Shown here: one piece after another, positions 35,872 to 45,107 of the stretch | How positions within the stretch are numbered: position 1 is the first letter of the stretch | How the letters are laid out: the number at the start of each line of letters is the position of its first letter | Source: Terrimonas pollutisoli | Lineage (GTDB): Bacteria > Bacteroidota > Bacteroidia > Chitinophagales > Chitinophagaceae | Direction: 5' to 3' | Assembly (NCBI RefSeq): GCF_029360765.1 | Contig: NZ_JARKNA010000026.1 | Span: forward strand, 1-61,347 | Length of the DNA: 61,347 nt | Translations under genes and position numbers: made by a program | Notes under the pieces: generated by a model | The model's input: the letters and a program-made list of their open reading frames with translations, nothing else | The model's database searches: none | What the model was told of the DNA's origin: nothing

Positions 35872-37131
35872 ATGAAAAATAATGACCGACAAATTGTAAA
35901 GCAAGCTGAAGAAAAGGTGACAGCCATTTATGATTCAGTGCCACACGAAAACCTGTTGTACCATAACCTTGAGCATACAAAAGAGATAGTAGCCAGGGCA
36001 AACGAAATTGCTGCCCACTACGAGTTGACGGATAAAGATATCATTGTATTGAATGTGGCTGCCTGGTTTCATGATATTGGCCATCTCTTTTCACCTCCGG
36101 CAGATCATGAACTAAAAAGCGTGGAGATGATGAAAGAGTGGACGGCAGATAAAGCAGAATACAGCGATTATACCGGTGATATAGAGCAAACCATTCTTGC
36201 AACAAAACTGAGCACAGAACCAAGGAGCCTGGTGCAGGAAATCATAAAGGATGCAGACACGTATCACTTTGGCACAGCACAGTTTAAAAAAAATGATAAG
36301 CTGCTAAAGAAAGAAATGATCCTGCGAAAAATGGGTTCAGTAACTGCGGACTGGAGAAAAAATACACTGATGCTATTGGAAGCACATAAGTTTTATACGG
36401 CTTATTGCAAAGACCTGCTGGATAAAAAAAAACAGGTAAATATTGAAAACCTGAAAAGAAAAATAGAAGAAAAGAACCAGCTTAATACAGGTGATGCAAT
36501 CTTACCGGAAGGAGACAAAAGGAATAAGAAAAAAGATAACATGCCTAAGCAAAGCGGATTTATTACCAAAGGTATTCAAACCATGTTGCGGCTGACTTCC
36601 GAAAATCATATGCGCCTTAGCGAAATGGCCGATAATAAAGCCAATATTTTGATCAGTGTAAATGCCATTATCATATCAGTGATTTTATCAGTATTGATCA
36701 GAAAAATTGAAGTGGACAAACATTTGGCGATCCCTACCATGATATTCCTGGCCACTTCGCTGGTAACAATCGTTATTTCTATCCTGGCTACCAGGCCCAA
36801 GATTACCAATGGAAATTTTACAAGAGAAGACATTGTCAACAGGAAAGCCAACTTGTTGTTTTTTGGTAATTTTTTCAAAAGTGAACTGGAAGAGTATCGC
36901 TGGGGAATGAGCACCATGATGAAAGATCATAATTATCTATATGGCGTACTGGTAGATGATATTTATTACCTCGGTAAAGTGTTGGGTAGAAAATACCGGC
37001 TGGTAAGGCTTGCTTATGGCGTATTCATGGTTGGTATTATTGTGTCAGCTTTCGCTTTTATCATTGCCATCACCGTCAACCCGACGGCTCCGGCTACCAC
37101 AATAATAGAAGGTAGCGGATCTCCGTTTTAA
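35872..37131 (+). CDS. HD-domain phosphohydrolase fused to a Pycsar-effector-type membrane domain
   Basis: 419 aa. N-terminal HD domain (~5-185): H35 in NLEHTKEI, H67-D68 in WFHDIGHLF, and an Asp in KDADTYHFG (127/129), a full metal site. A Lys/Glu-rich linker (~186-230) follows, then a domain (~231-405) with the hallmark ENHMRLSEMADNKANILISV (~244) and three membrane helices (~259-277, 286-307, 380-402). I recognise this domain as the PycTM effector family (formerly DUF5706) of Pycsar anti-phage systems, where cCMP/cUMP triggers membrane damage. ppk1 starts 15 bp downstream and a nucleotidyl cyclase comes next, so a cyclic-nucleotide-controlled role is likely (inference). Confidence 0.87.
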   Translation: MKNNDRQIVKQAEEKVTAIYDSVPHENLLYHNLEHTKEIVARANEIAAHYELTDKDIIVLNVAAWFHDIGHLFSPPADHELKSVEMMKEWTADKAEYSDYTGDIEQTILATKLSTEPRSLVQEIIKDADTYHFGTAQFKKNDKLLKKEMILRKMGSVTADWRKNTLMLLEAHKFYTAYCKDLLDKKKQVNIENLKRKIEEKNQLNTGDAILPEGDKRNKKKDNMPKQSGFITKGIQTMLRLTSENHMRLSEMADNKANILISVNAIIISVILSVLIRKIEVDKHLAIPTMIFLATSLVTIVISILATRPKITNGNFTREDIVNRKANLLFFGNFFKSELEEYRWGMSTMMKDHNYLYGVLVDDIYYLGKVLGRKYRLVRLAYGVFMVGIIVSAFAFIIAITVNPTAPATTIIEGSGSPF

Positions 37132-37146
37132 ACAAAGTCGTACTCT

Positions 37147-39198
37147 ATGTATCATAACAGGGATATTAGCTGGTTAGGGTTTAATCACCGGGTGTTGCAG
37201 GAAGCTGCCGACACATCTGTCCCGCTGCTGGAACGGGTAAAATTCTTATCCATTTTTTCCAGTAATATGGATGAATTTTTCCGGGTGCGTTATCCTATTA
37301 TTTCGTTGTATTCGCAGTTAAAAAATAAAACGCTGCATAAGATTGATCCCTCAGTTGATAAAAAACTTTATGAAAGAGTCCAGGAAGTTATTTCATCGCA
37401 GCTGGAGGAATATGGCAGTATTGTAAACGGACAAATATTGCCGGAGTTGGAAGCAAACGGAATAATTTTATACTATAATCGTTCTTTGCCGTCGGGCTAT
37501 GTTTCGCAAATCCGTGAATTATTCTTTTCAAGAATCCTTGCTTTCATTCAACCCGTTTTTATCGAGTCCTTCCAACGGAATTTTTTCCCGGGAAATAATA
37601 AGATCTATTTTTTTGCATTGCTGAAAAAAGAAGGCAGGGATGCTTTAGCACATGCCGTTATCAATATTCCGGCTGATAAACTACCCCGGTTTTTTCAACC
37701 GGAGGTGGATGGTAAAGAACAGCATATCGTTTTTCTCGATGATATAATCCGTGAAAATTTAAACTGCATTTTTCCGGGCTTCGCTATCCATGGCTGTTAT
37801 AGTTTCAAAATAACCCGTGATTCCGAGCTTTATCTTGATGAAGAAGGGATTGAAAAAGATATCCTGAAAAAAATTGAAAAGCAATTGGCCAAAAGGGACC
37901 TGGGTAGCCCAACACGACTGTTATACGAAGCCGGTATGCCATTAAGCGTTCAAAAATTTTTAGCAGAGCTGACGGGATTAAAACAAGATGATTTGTATGA
38001 GGGTGGCCGTTACCATAATTTAAGTGATCTGTCTTCATTGCCTGTAAAGAGAAAAGACCTGGAATATGCCTCATGGTCCTTTTTAAAACCTATCGGGCTT
38101 GAATACTGCGGCGACATCTTCAGGCAGATAGAAGCAAAAGACCTGCTCCTCCACTTTCCGTACGAGAGTTATAATCCTGTGCTGGCCTTCTTCAACCAGG
38201 CGGCTATTGATCCCGATGTTCAATCTATATCTGTCACCTTATACCGGGTAGCAGCCGAGTCACATATTGTAAATGCTTTGATCAGTGCCGCAAAGAATAA
38301 AAAGAAGGTGCAGGTGTTTGTAGAGCTGAAGGCCAGGTTTGATGAAGCCAACAATATCAAGTGGAGCAAGGCCATGGTGGATGCAGGCGTAAAGATCATT
38401 TACAGCATTCCCAGAATAAAAGTGCATTCAAAAATTGCTTTGGTAAAAAGAAAAACAGCTGATGGTGTAAACGGGTATGGCTATATAGGCACCGGCAATT
38501 TCAATGAAACCACGGCACGATTTTATACCGATCATGCCCTGTTTACTACCCGGCAGGAAGTCATTAAAGATCTGTCACATCTTTTTAATATCCTGGGGGA
38601 AGAAAAAGGCCCACAAAAAAATGCGTCCGGGGAGTTTCATCATTTGTTGGTGTCACAATACAATATGGTCAATGTTTTTGAAAAAGAGATTAACGAACAA
38701 ATAAAAAGAAAGGAAAAGGGCAAAGAAGCTCTGATAAGGATCAAGGTAAATAACCTTGAAGATACTTACATGATCGACCTGCTGTACAAAGCTGCTAAAG
38801 CAGGTGTGGATGTACACCTGTTGGTAAGAGGTATTTGTTGCATCGTTCCGGGTAGAGAAAATTTGAGTGAGACCATCCGGGTCAAGCGAATTATTGACAG
38901 GTTTTTGGAACATAGCAGGATATTCATTTTTGGAACAGGCGACGATACAAAAATTTACATCGGTTCTGCTGACTGGATGACAAGAAACCTGCAACACCGC
39001 ATCGAAGTTTGTATACCAATACCGGATAGTATATTAAAAGATGATCTTATTAATTATTTCGGAATACAATGGAGTGATACGGTAAAAGCCGTGTCACTTG
39101 ACGAGGAGCTGCGATCGTTTAAAACGAACGATCTGGAACAGGCGGGACAGCCTGGCCCACAGGAGAAAATATACAGGTATCTAAAAAGTCGCTCATGA
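37147..39198 (+). CDS. ppk1: Polyphosphate kinase 1
   Basis: 683 aa, full-length PPK1, which makes and degrades polyphosphate from ATP. N-terminal domain NRDISWLGFNHRVLQEA (~4-20) with FSSNMDEFFRVR. The PLD-like catalytic domains hold FVELKARFDEANNI (~393) and the phospho-acceptor histidine in IKVHSKIALVKRK (~427). GYIGTGNFNETTARFYTDH (~446) and a second conserved block, YIGSADWMTRNLQHR (~603), follow. The order is normal and nothing is missing. It sits between the HD-PycTM gene (15 bp gap) and the cyclase gene (ATGA overlap), which is not the usual phoU or ppx context. Confidence 0.95.
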   Translation: MYHNRDISWLGFNHRVLQEAADTSVPLLERVKFLSIFSSNMDEFFRVRYPIISLYSQLKNKTLHKIDPSVDKKLYERVQEVISSQLEEYGSIVNGQILPELEANGIILYYNRSLPSGYVSQIRELFFSRILAFIQPVFIESFQRNFFPGNNKIYFFALLKKEGRDALAHAVINIPADKLPRFFQPEVDGKEQHIVFLDDIIRENLNCIFPGFAIHGCYSFKITRDSELYLDEEGIEKDILKKIEKQLAKRDLGSPTRLLYEAGMPLSVQKFLAELTGLKQDDLYEGGRYHNLSDLSSLPVKRKDLEYASWSFLKPIGLEYCGDIFRQIEAKDLLLHFPYESYNPVLAFFNQAAIDPDVQSISVTLYRVAAESHIVNALISAAKNKKKVQVFVELKARFDEANNIKWSKAMVDAGVKIIYSIPRIKVHSKIALVKRKTADGVNGYGYIGTGNFNETTARFYTDHALFTTRQEVIKDLSHLFNILGEEKGPQKNASGEFHHLLVSQYNMVNVFEKEINEQIKRKEKGKEALIRIKVNNLEDTYMIDLLYKAAKAGVDVHLLVRGICCIVPGRENLSETIRVKRIIDRFLEHSRIFIFGTGDDTKIYIGSADWMTRNLQHRIEVCIPIPDSILKDDLINYFGIQWSDTVKAVSLDEELRSFKTNDLEQAGQPGPQEKIYRYLKSRS

Positions 39199-40292
39199 GC
39201 TGGTTACAAAACACGTTGCAGCTTTCATCGCGGGTAGCGAGATATCGCCTTCGGCGAATTGTTGTAATAAGTGTTGCCTGGACAGTGATTGATCTTATTC
39301 TCTATTACCGGAATATTACCTCCGGGACCAATATTGACTATGCATATCATGAAACTACCTTTTGGGCTTATGTTCTCCGGTTTAGTTTTACGTTGATCGT
39401 AAGCTTTATTATATCAGGATTGATGTTGCGTGGGCTAAAACATGTGTTCAGAAATTTCTCATTGCTGGCAGGGTGGCTGATCAAAGGAACCATTTTATTG
39501 ATTATTACTTTTGCAGCCACCATACTTCTTTTTTTTCTCCATTACATGCTTATTAAAGGCCTCAGTTACCAGGAAACAACCACACAGTTTCTCGATTATT
39601 TTTTTTATACCCGGCTGATGACTGAGAGCCTCTTATTTTGGCTGGTAATGCTGATGTCGGCATTGATCCTTGTAGAGATCGATCAGAAATATTCGCCGGG
39701 AGTTTTTTGGGAAATAGTAACAGGTAAATATTTAAAACCAAGAAATGAAAAAAGAATAATCATGTTTCTTGACCTCAAAGATTCTACTCCTATCTCCGAA
39801 ATGCTGGGTCATGAAAAATATTTTCTTTTCATCAGAGATTTCATTTACTATATTTCAAATGCTGTACTGCAATATAACGGTATGATATATCAGTATGTAG
39901 GTGATGAAATGGTGGTGACCTGGCCTTACAGGAAAAGAAACATTTTGCAATCCGTCAATGCAGTCATCGAATCAAGAAAGGCCATTCAGCGCAAATCGAA
40001 TTATTTTAAAAGGAAGTATGGAGTAATCCCGGAGTTCAGAGTGGGGCTTCACGCCGGAGATGTGACCATTGGCGAAATCGGCGTCATAAAAAAAGATATT
40101 GCAATCAGTGGCGAAGCCATGAATATCGCCGCCCGTATCCGTAGTGCCTGTAATGATCTCAATCATAAATTCCTTGTTTCCAAAGAATATTTTGATACGG
40201 GCATTTTGAAATCATGGCAGGGAGAGGATTTAGGGGAAATTTCACTCAAAGGTGTGGACGAATCTGTGCAATTATATGCCCTTAAAATCTAA
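39195..40292 (+). CDS. Membrane class III nucleotidyl cyclase
   Basis: 365 aa. Four membrane helices (~20-38, 57-78, 91-118, 141-161), then a class III adenylate/guanylate cyclase domain (~187-365). Metal-binding aspartates are D193 in FLDLKDST and D237 in YVGDEMVVTW. The transition-state residues N310 and R314 lie in GEAMNIAARI. The lysine that usually selects adenine (DKYIGD in bacterial cyclases) is Gln here (YQYVGD), so the product base is uncertain. The ATG overlaps the ppk1 stop by four bases, so translation is coupled. In the Pycsar scheme a cyclase of this class would feed the PycTM protein encoded two genes upstream. Confidence 0.92.
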   Translation: MSWLQNTLQLSSRVARYRLRRIVVISVAWTVIDLILYYRNITSGTNIDYAYHETTFWAYVLRFSFTLIVSFIISGLMLRGLKHVFRNFSLLAGWLIKGTILLIITFAATILLFFLHYMLIKGLSYQETTTQFLDYFFYTRLMTESLLFWLVMLMSALILVEIDQKYSPGVFWEIVTGKYLKPRNEKRIIMFLDLKDSTPISEMLGHEKYFLFIRDFIYYISNAVLQYNGMIYQYVGDEMVVTWPYRKRNILQSVNAVIESRKAIQRKSNYFKRKYGVIPEFRVGLHAGDVTIGEIGVIKKDIAISGEAMNIAARIRSACNDLNHKFLVSKEYFDTGILKSWQGEDLGEISLKGVDESVQLYALKI

Positions 40293-40379
40293 GGTATCAT
40301 TGTTGCATAAGTAATAATGAACGGTTGTGATGCTGGGCAATTTTAGGCTGGCCACTTCGTTCAATTATTTACTTTTTTT

Positions 40380-42959
40380 ATGGGGAAACTGGTTTATTTT
40401 AAGGCTAAAGACACAATTTGTATTATAATCTTCGTGTTAGGGCTGCAAAATGTGCTGAAATCCCAAACATTTATCGTAACAGATTCACCAGCTGTGAAAG
40501 GGACTACGGTTGCTGTTCCCGGCAAAGAGTATAAACGATCAGGTTTTCACAACTTTTTTTGGGGAAGTCATTATCGAAAAGAGTGGAGCACACCCATCCG
40601 TGTGGAAAATTTTTACCTCGACACGGCCCGGGGCGGGTTAGTTCCGGTTAAAGAAGGAGGTGGGAGGCAATCAAAATCGTTACGCTTAAAAGATAAAAAT
40701 GATAAGGAGTATGTACTTCGCAGTGTCAACAAAGATTTTGGAAGAGGCTTGCCTGACAACCTGCAGGGTACTTTAATCAGCCATATTGCAAAAGACCAGG
40801 TTTCATTTGGTCATCCGTATGCGGCCTACACTATTACACCAATGATAGAGGCAGCCGGTATTTACCACACAATACCCGATATTGTTTTTGTACCAAGACA
40901 AAATTCGCTGGGTGAATTCAATGACGGGTTTGGCGACCAACTGTATCTGTTCGAGGAAAGGCCGGATGAGAACCAGCAGGATGCTCCCAATTTTGGCAAC
41001 GCCAAAAATGTGATAGGAAGTGAAAAGCTAATGGAAAAAATTTATGGTGATAACGACAATCATGTTGACCAGGTGGCATTTGTAAGAGCAAGACTCTTTG
41101 ATATATTTATCGGTGATTGGGGCCGGCATCCGGATAACTGGCGATGGGCCGAATTTGAAAAAGAGAAACAAATCATTTATAAACCTGTACCCCGGGACAG
41201 GGACCAGGCTTATACAAAAATCGATGGGCTTATTCCCGATATGGCGGGTTTAATACCCAAGTTTCGTCATGTGCAGGGATTCGGGCATTCCATTAGGAAT
41301 ATAGGAGCATGGAATTTTCCCGGGCGGCCATTAGACAAACTTTTTTTAAACGAGTTGAAAAGAGAAACCTGGATCGAACAGGCAAAGTATTTACAACAGG
41401 TGCTGACCGATCAATTGATTGAAAACAGTATTCGCCTGATGCCACCGGAATTATTTGCCATCTCTGGCTGGGAAATAATTGGCAAGTTAAAGTCCAGGAG
41501 AGATGACCTGGAAAAATATGCGAACGATTATTATGATTATCTCGCAAAAAAAGTAACGATTAATGGATCAGATAAAACAGAGTTTATTCAAATCAATGCC
41601 CTGCCGGGTAATGATGTTGCAGTAGATGTGTTTAAGATAAACAAAGAAGGTGAAAAAGCTGAACAACCTTATTATTCCCGCACTTTCAATTCCAGGGAAA
41701 CAAAAGAAATAAGAATTTACAGTTTAAAAAAGGAAGACATCATCCAGGTAACAGGAAGCGAAAAAAGCCAGGTAAAAGTAAGAGTGATCGATCCGGAAGG
41801 CAATGACTCTATCATAAAACCTGTTGACGATGGATACGGTGTAAAATTTTATCGCGGTAAAAAATATGAATACGATACCGCATGGCGGAAAAAAATGGAT
41901 ATTTCCCTACTTCCTTTTGTTACGCCGATACCTTACCGCGTTTTCAACGAAGATCCGCTTGACCTGTTTCCAAGAACTGGTATAAAGGTTAGCGCAGGCT
42001 TTACATATATTCCTAAGCCATGGAAAAAACCGGAATACCAAACCAGTCATTCCATCAATGCATTGTATGGCTTTATGCGTACCGCATTTAATATGGCTTA
42101 TGTAGGTCGATTCGGAAGAGCGTTTGGAAAATCGGACATGCTGGTAAAGCTAAGGTTGGATGAGCCGGCCGTTGAGAACTATTTCGGTACCGGCAACAAT
42201 ACCATCATCGCTAATAAAACAAGAAATTATTACCGGACATTTAGCCAACGGGTATATGGTGCTATCGGCCTTGAAAGAAATTTTGAACGCATACATCATG
42301 CGGAAGTTTCACTGGTATATCAATCGATAAAGTATGACAAAACTGCTACCCGCTATATCGGCGAACATGACTTTATTGATCCATCTATTTTTACCCGCAA
42401 GCAATTCGCAGGAGTGGAAGCAGTTTATAACTATGATCAAACCAATGGCTCTGTTTATCCTACTCATGGTGTGGTGCTAAACGTAGCCGGGGGATTTCTT
42501 CGCAACCTTAGCGATACAGGATCTGCTTTTGCTAAAATAAACTCCTGGGCAGTAGCATTTTTACCGCTGAGTAAGAAATTTACCGTGGCGCTGAGAGCGG
42601 GCGGTGGAACCGTGTTTGGTGATCCTGATTTTTATCATTTAAACAGGATCGGCGGACAGACAGAAGTGAGAGGCTACCTGCGGGAACGTTTTTATGGAAA
42701 GGGAATAGCTTATAATAATGTGGAACTAAGATGGCTGACAGGCGTCAAAAATTTTTTCTACAGTGGCAGTTTGGGTCTGTTTGGATTTCATGATATAGGC
42801 AGAGTATGGATGCCGGGAGAAAAATCTAATCAATGGCACAATGGCTATGGCGCCGGTATTATCATCATGCCGCTTGACAGGGTTGCACTATGCGGCAGTT
42901 ATGGTTTTACAAGAGAGGGCAACAATATTCACGTGAGAGCAGAGATCAATTTCAGGTAA
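40380..42959 (+). CDS. Kinase-like / BamA-type outer-membrane protein (paralogue of 32172)
   Basis: 859 aa, with a hydrophobic N-terminal export signal (~12-29). It lacks the metallophosphoesterase domain but otherwise follows the 32172 protein: YRKEWSTPIRVENFYL, GRQSKSLRLKDKNDKEYVLR, VRARLFDIFIGDWGRHPDNW (~238-257), PVPRDRDQAYTKIDG (~270-284) and MPPELFAISGWEIIGKL. The GDxxRHxDN and DRDQA motifs suggest an atypical kinase fold (inference). The C-terminal ~330 residues are a BamA-type barrel ending VRAEINFR. It starts 87 bp after the cyclase and ends in a strong terminator, closing the operon. Confidence 0.83.
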   Translation: MGKLVYFKAKDTICIIIFVLGLQNVLKSQTFIVTDSPAVKGTTVAVPGKEYKRSGFHNFFWGSHYRKEWSTPIRVENFYLDTARGGLVPVKEGGGRQSKSLRLKDKNDKEYVLRSVNKDFGRGLPDNLQGTLISHIAKDQVSFGHPYAAYTITPMIEAAGIYHTIPDIVFVPRQNSLGEFNDGFGDQLYLFEERPDENQQDAPNFGNAKNVIGSEKLMEKIYGDNDNHVDQVAFVRARLFDIFIGDWGRHPDNWRWAEFEKEKQIIYKPVPRDRDQAYTKIDGLIPDMAGLIPKFRHVQGFGHSIRNIGAWNFPGRPLDKLFLNELKRETWIEQAKYLQQVLTDQLIENSIRLMPPELFAISGWEIIGKLKSRRDDLEKYANDYYDYLAKKVTINGSDKTEFIQINALPGNDVAVDVFKINKEGEKAEQPYYSRTFNSRETKEIRIYSLKKEDIIQVTGSEKSQVKVRVIDPEGNDSIIKPVDDGYGVKFYRGKKYEYDTAWRKKMDISLLPFVTPIPYRVFNEDPLDLFPRTGIKVSAGFTYIPKPWKKPEYQTSHSINALYGFMRTAFNMAYVGRFGRAFGKSDMLVKLRLDEPAVENYFGTGNNTIIANKTRNYYRTFSQRVYGAIGLERNFERIHHAEVSLVYQSIKYDKTATRYIGEHDFIDPSIFTRKQFAGVEAVYNYDQTNGSVYPTHGVVLNVAGGFLRNLSDTGSAFAKINSWAVAFLPLSKKFTVALRAGGGTVFGDPDFYHLNRIGGQTEVRGYLRERFYGKGIAYNNVELRWLTGVKNFFYSGSLGLFGFHDIGRVWMPGEKSNQWHNGYGAGIIIMPLDRVALCGSYGFTREGNNIHVRAEINFR

Positions 42960-42960
42960 G

Positions 42961-42992
42961 AAGAAATGCCCGCTGATTAGCGGGCATTTCTT
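42961..42992. terminator. Bidirectional terminator
   Basis: Fourteen-base perfect arms AAGAAATGCCCGCT/AGCGGGCATTTCTT around a GATT loop, between the convergent 40380 and 43008 genes. T-rich sequence follows on both strands. Confidence 0.88.
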
Positions 42993-43007
42993 CTTACATA
43001 TTCATTA

Positions 43008-43421
43008 TTATTTATGCTTCACTTCGCCGGTTTCACCATCCACTTTTGTCTTTGAGTCACCCTCCTTGATCTTTAAATCACCATCTTTTTCCATTTTCTC
43101 TTTATAGTCGCCTTCTTTTATTTTGTATTCGCCATCTTTGTCCACTTTCACTTCCGCATAGGTGTATTTACCGTCAGCTTCTATCACATGCCCATTGATC
43201 ACCTGGCCTGTTGATCCGAGTATAGTATCATTTGTTTCCTTATTCACATAAATGTAAACGGGTTCCTTTGTTTCAGCATCTACCAGGCGCCCGGTTTTCT
43301 CATCTTTTACCAAGTCCACTGACTTCCCTGTGTTTAAATCATAATAGGCAGATTTTGTTTGATCCTTACAACTACTTAAAGCTATCAAGGCTACGGTTGA
43401 GACTAAGAGTGTTTTTTTCAT
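43008..43421 (-). CDS. Small charged lipoprotein
   Basis: 137 aa. A signal peptide with lipobox ALSSC (Cys near residue 18) is followed by a hydrophilic, Lys/Asp/Glu/Gly-rich chain. Two similar Asp/Lys-rich stretches in the last third (KIKEGDYKEK, KIKEGDSKTK) suggest internal duplication. Short repeats of the Y-D-x-x-T-G type (YYDLNTGKS, KDEKTGRL, DAETKEP) may form beta hairpins. No enzymatic motif was found. It is probably exposed on the outer membrane or in the periplasm. Confidence 0.75.
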   Translation of the reverse strand: MKKTLLVSTVALIALSSCKDQTKSAYYDLNTGKSVDLVKDEKTGRLVDAETKEPVYIYVNKETNDTILGSTGQVINGHVIEADGKYTYAEVKVDKDGEYKIKEGDYKEKMEKDGDLKIKEGDSKTKVDGETGEVKHK

Positions 43422-43774
43422 TGGTTTAATTTTTTAGTTTTTACAAAAATTGACATTGGTGTGAACTGTCAACCACTAAGAATTTATAAATGAATACGAA
43501 GTATTCTATCCCTGTTATTTCAATTGATGTGCCAACGAAGCATTCATTATAGATGATTATAAGCCCGGCGAATACAAAAAGAAGATCTGGTTATATGTAG
43601 AAATTATTCCCGGAAGGAGGGTTTGCATTGGGGGGTAGAGGAGAATTATGTATTTATTTGGCTATCTATTCATTAAAATTACCCTAAGCTGTTTTTTTAC
43701 TTCTGTTTTAGGTGCTGATCTGTTAAAATCATATATCTTTTCAGTTTAATGAAACGCCAAACATTGTCCAACAT
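43422..43774. other. Intergenic region upstream of the L-fucose cluster
   Basis: About 350 bp between divergent genes. I find no TAnnTTTG box, no strong palindrome and no coding frame. It presumably contains the promoter of the fucose genes, and no regulator gene is nearby. Confidence 0.5.
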
Positions 43775-45034
43775 ATGAACCAAAACAAAAAGTATCTTTT
43801 CCCTTTTATCCTGGTAACGAGCTTGTTTTTCTTCTGGGGTTTTGTTCACAATCTTGATCCCATACTAATTCCACACCTTAGACGGGCTTTTAGTTTAAAT
43901 ACCTTACAGGCATCGCTTGTAGATTCAGCAGTTTTTATCGCTTATTTTTTAATGGCTATTCCCGCGGGGCTCATTATGAAAAAATATGGCTATAAAACGG
44001 GTATTCTCATCGGCCTGGCTTTTTTTGCTGTTGGCTGTTTCTTATTCGTTCCCGCAGCTAATACAATGAAGTATGCTTTTTTCCTCGGAGCCTTATTTAT
44101 AGTTGCATGCGGTTTAACCATTTTGGAGACGGCTGCTAACCCCTATGCAACCATTTTGGGTCCCCCCGAAACTTCTACCCAGCGATTGAATTTCGCCCAA
44201 TCTTTTAATGGGCTGGCCGCTTTCCTGGCGCCAATTGCAGGCGGGCATTTCATACTTGCCGATAATCCATTAAGCGACGCTGAGATGACTGCCATGACAG
44301 AACAGGCCCGTAATACTTATTTGCTGGCGGAAACATCAACGGTAAAGCTTCCCTACATCATCCTGGGAGTAGCCATATTGGTGGTAGCGGCAATTTTTTA
44401 TTTTACCAGACTGCCTGATATAAAAGAGGCAGATGAAAAAGAGAAAGAAGGTTTTTTTCATGCTTTCAGGCACAAACACCTGACATGGGCGGTTATCGCT
44501 CAGTTTTTTTATGTGGGAGCGCAGGTTTGTATACTTAGCTTTCTTATTTTATTCGCCACCAAAGCGGCTGGTGTAAATGAAAAAGAAGCCTCCTACTATT
44601 CCGGTGCAGCCGGCCTGGCATTTATGGTCGGACGATTTGCTGGGACCTTCCTGATGAAATTTATTGAGCCACCTAAATTGCTGGCGATCTATTCCGTCAT
44701 TTGTATGTTGCTGTCTCTGGTTACAATTTTCGGTTCGGGAATAATAACATTGTATGCTGTCATTGGTATTTCATTTTTTATGTCGATTATGTTCCCGACC
44801 ATTTTTGCATTGGGGATACAGGACCTGGGAGCAGATACCAAATCGGGATCAAGTCTCATCATAATGGCCATCGTAGGAGGCGCAGCCTTACCGCCGCTAC
44901 TTGGATTTATCGCCGACAAGACTCATAACATCCAATACGGTTACGTTGTGCCATTGATTTGTTTTGCAGTAGTGTTATTCTTTGGGCTCAAAGGATATAA
45001 ACATAGTGAAAAAGCCGTTGAGGTTTTATATTAG
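43775..45034 (+). CDS. fucP: L-fucose:H+ symporter
   Basis: 419 aa with 12 predicted membrane helices, major facilitator superfamily, FucP/GluP group. The family pattern is visible in FFFWGFVHNLDPILIPHL (~19-36), IPAGLIMKKYGYKTG (~63-77) and ETAANPYATILGPPETSTQR (~118-137). It imports L-fucose with a proton. The genes downstream encode a non-phosphorylative fucose route, which supports fucose as the substrate rather than glucose or galactose. Confidence 0.92.
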   Translation: MNQNKKYLFPFILVTSLFFFWGFVHNLDPILIPHLRRAFSLNTLQASLVDSAVFIAYFLMAIPAGLIMKKYGYKTGILIGLAFFAVGCFLFVPAANTMKYAFFLGALFIVACGLTILETAANPYATILGPPETSTQRLNFAQSFNGLAAFLAPIAGGHFILADNPLSDAEMTAMTEQARNTYLLAETSTVKLPYIILGVAILVVAAIFYFTRLPDIKEADEKEKEGFFHAFRHKHLTWAVIAQFFYVGAQVCILSFLILFATKAAGVNEKEASYYSGAAGLAFMVGRFAGTFLMKFIEPPKLLAIYSVICMLLSLVTIFGSGIITLYAVIGISFFMSIMFPTIFALGIQDLGADTKSGSSLIIMAIVGGAALPPLLGFIADKTHNIQYGYVVPLICFAVVLFFGLKGYKHSEKAVEVLY

Positions 45035-45107
45035 TTTAAACGAATAAATAGGATTATGCAATGAGTGGCGGGCAGGTTCATCACATTAGGCAATAAAAAA
45101 TAAACAA

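Noticed and set aside
35872..40292. Calling this a canonical Pycsar defence system
   Set aside because: The cyclase is not adjacent to the effector, it has membrane helices, ppk1 lies between them, and the effector carries an HD domain. The similarity supports a hypothesis only.
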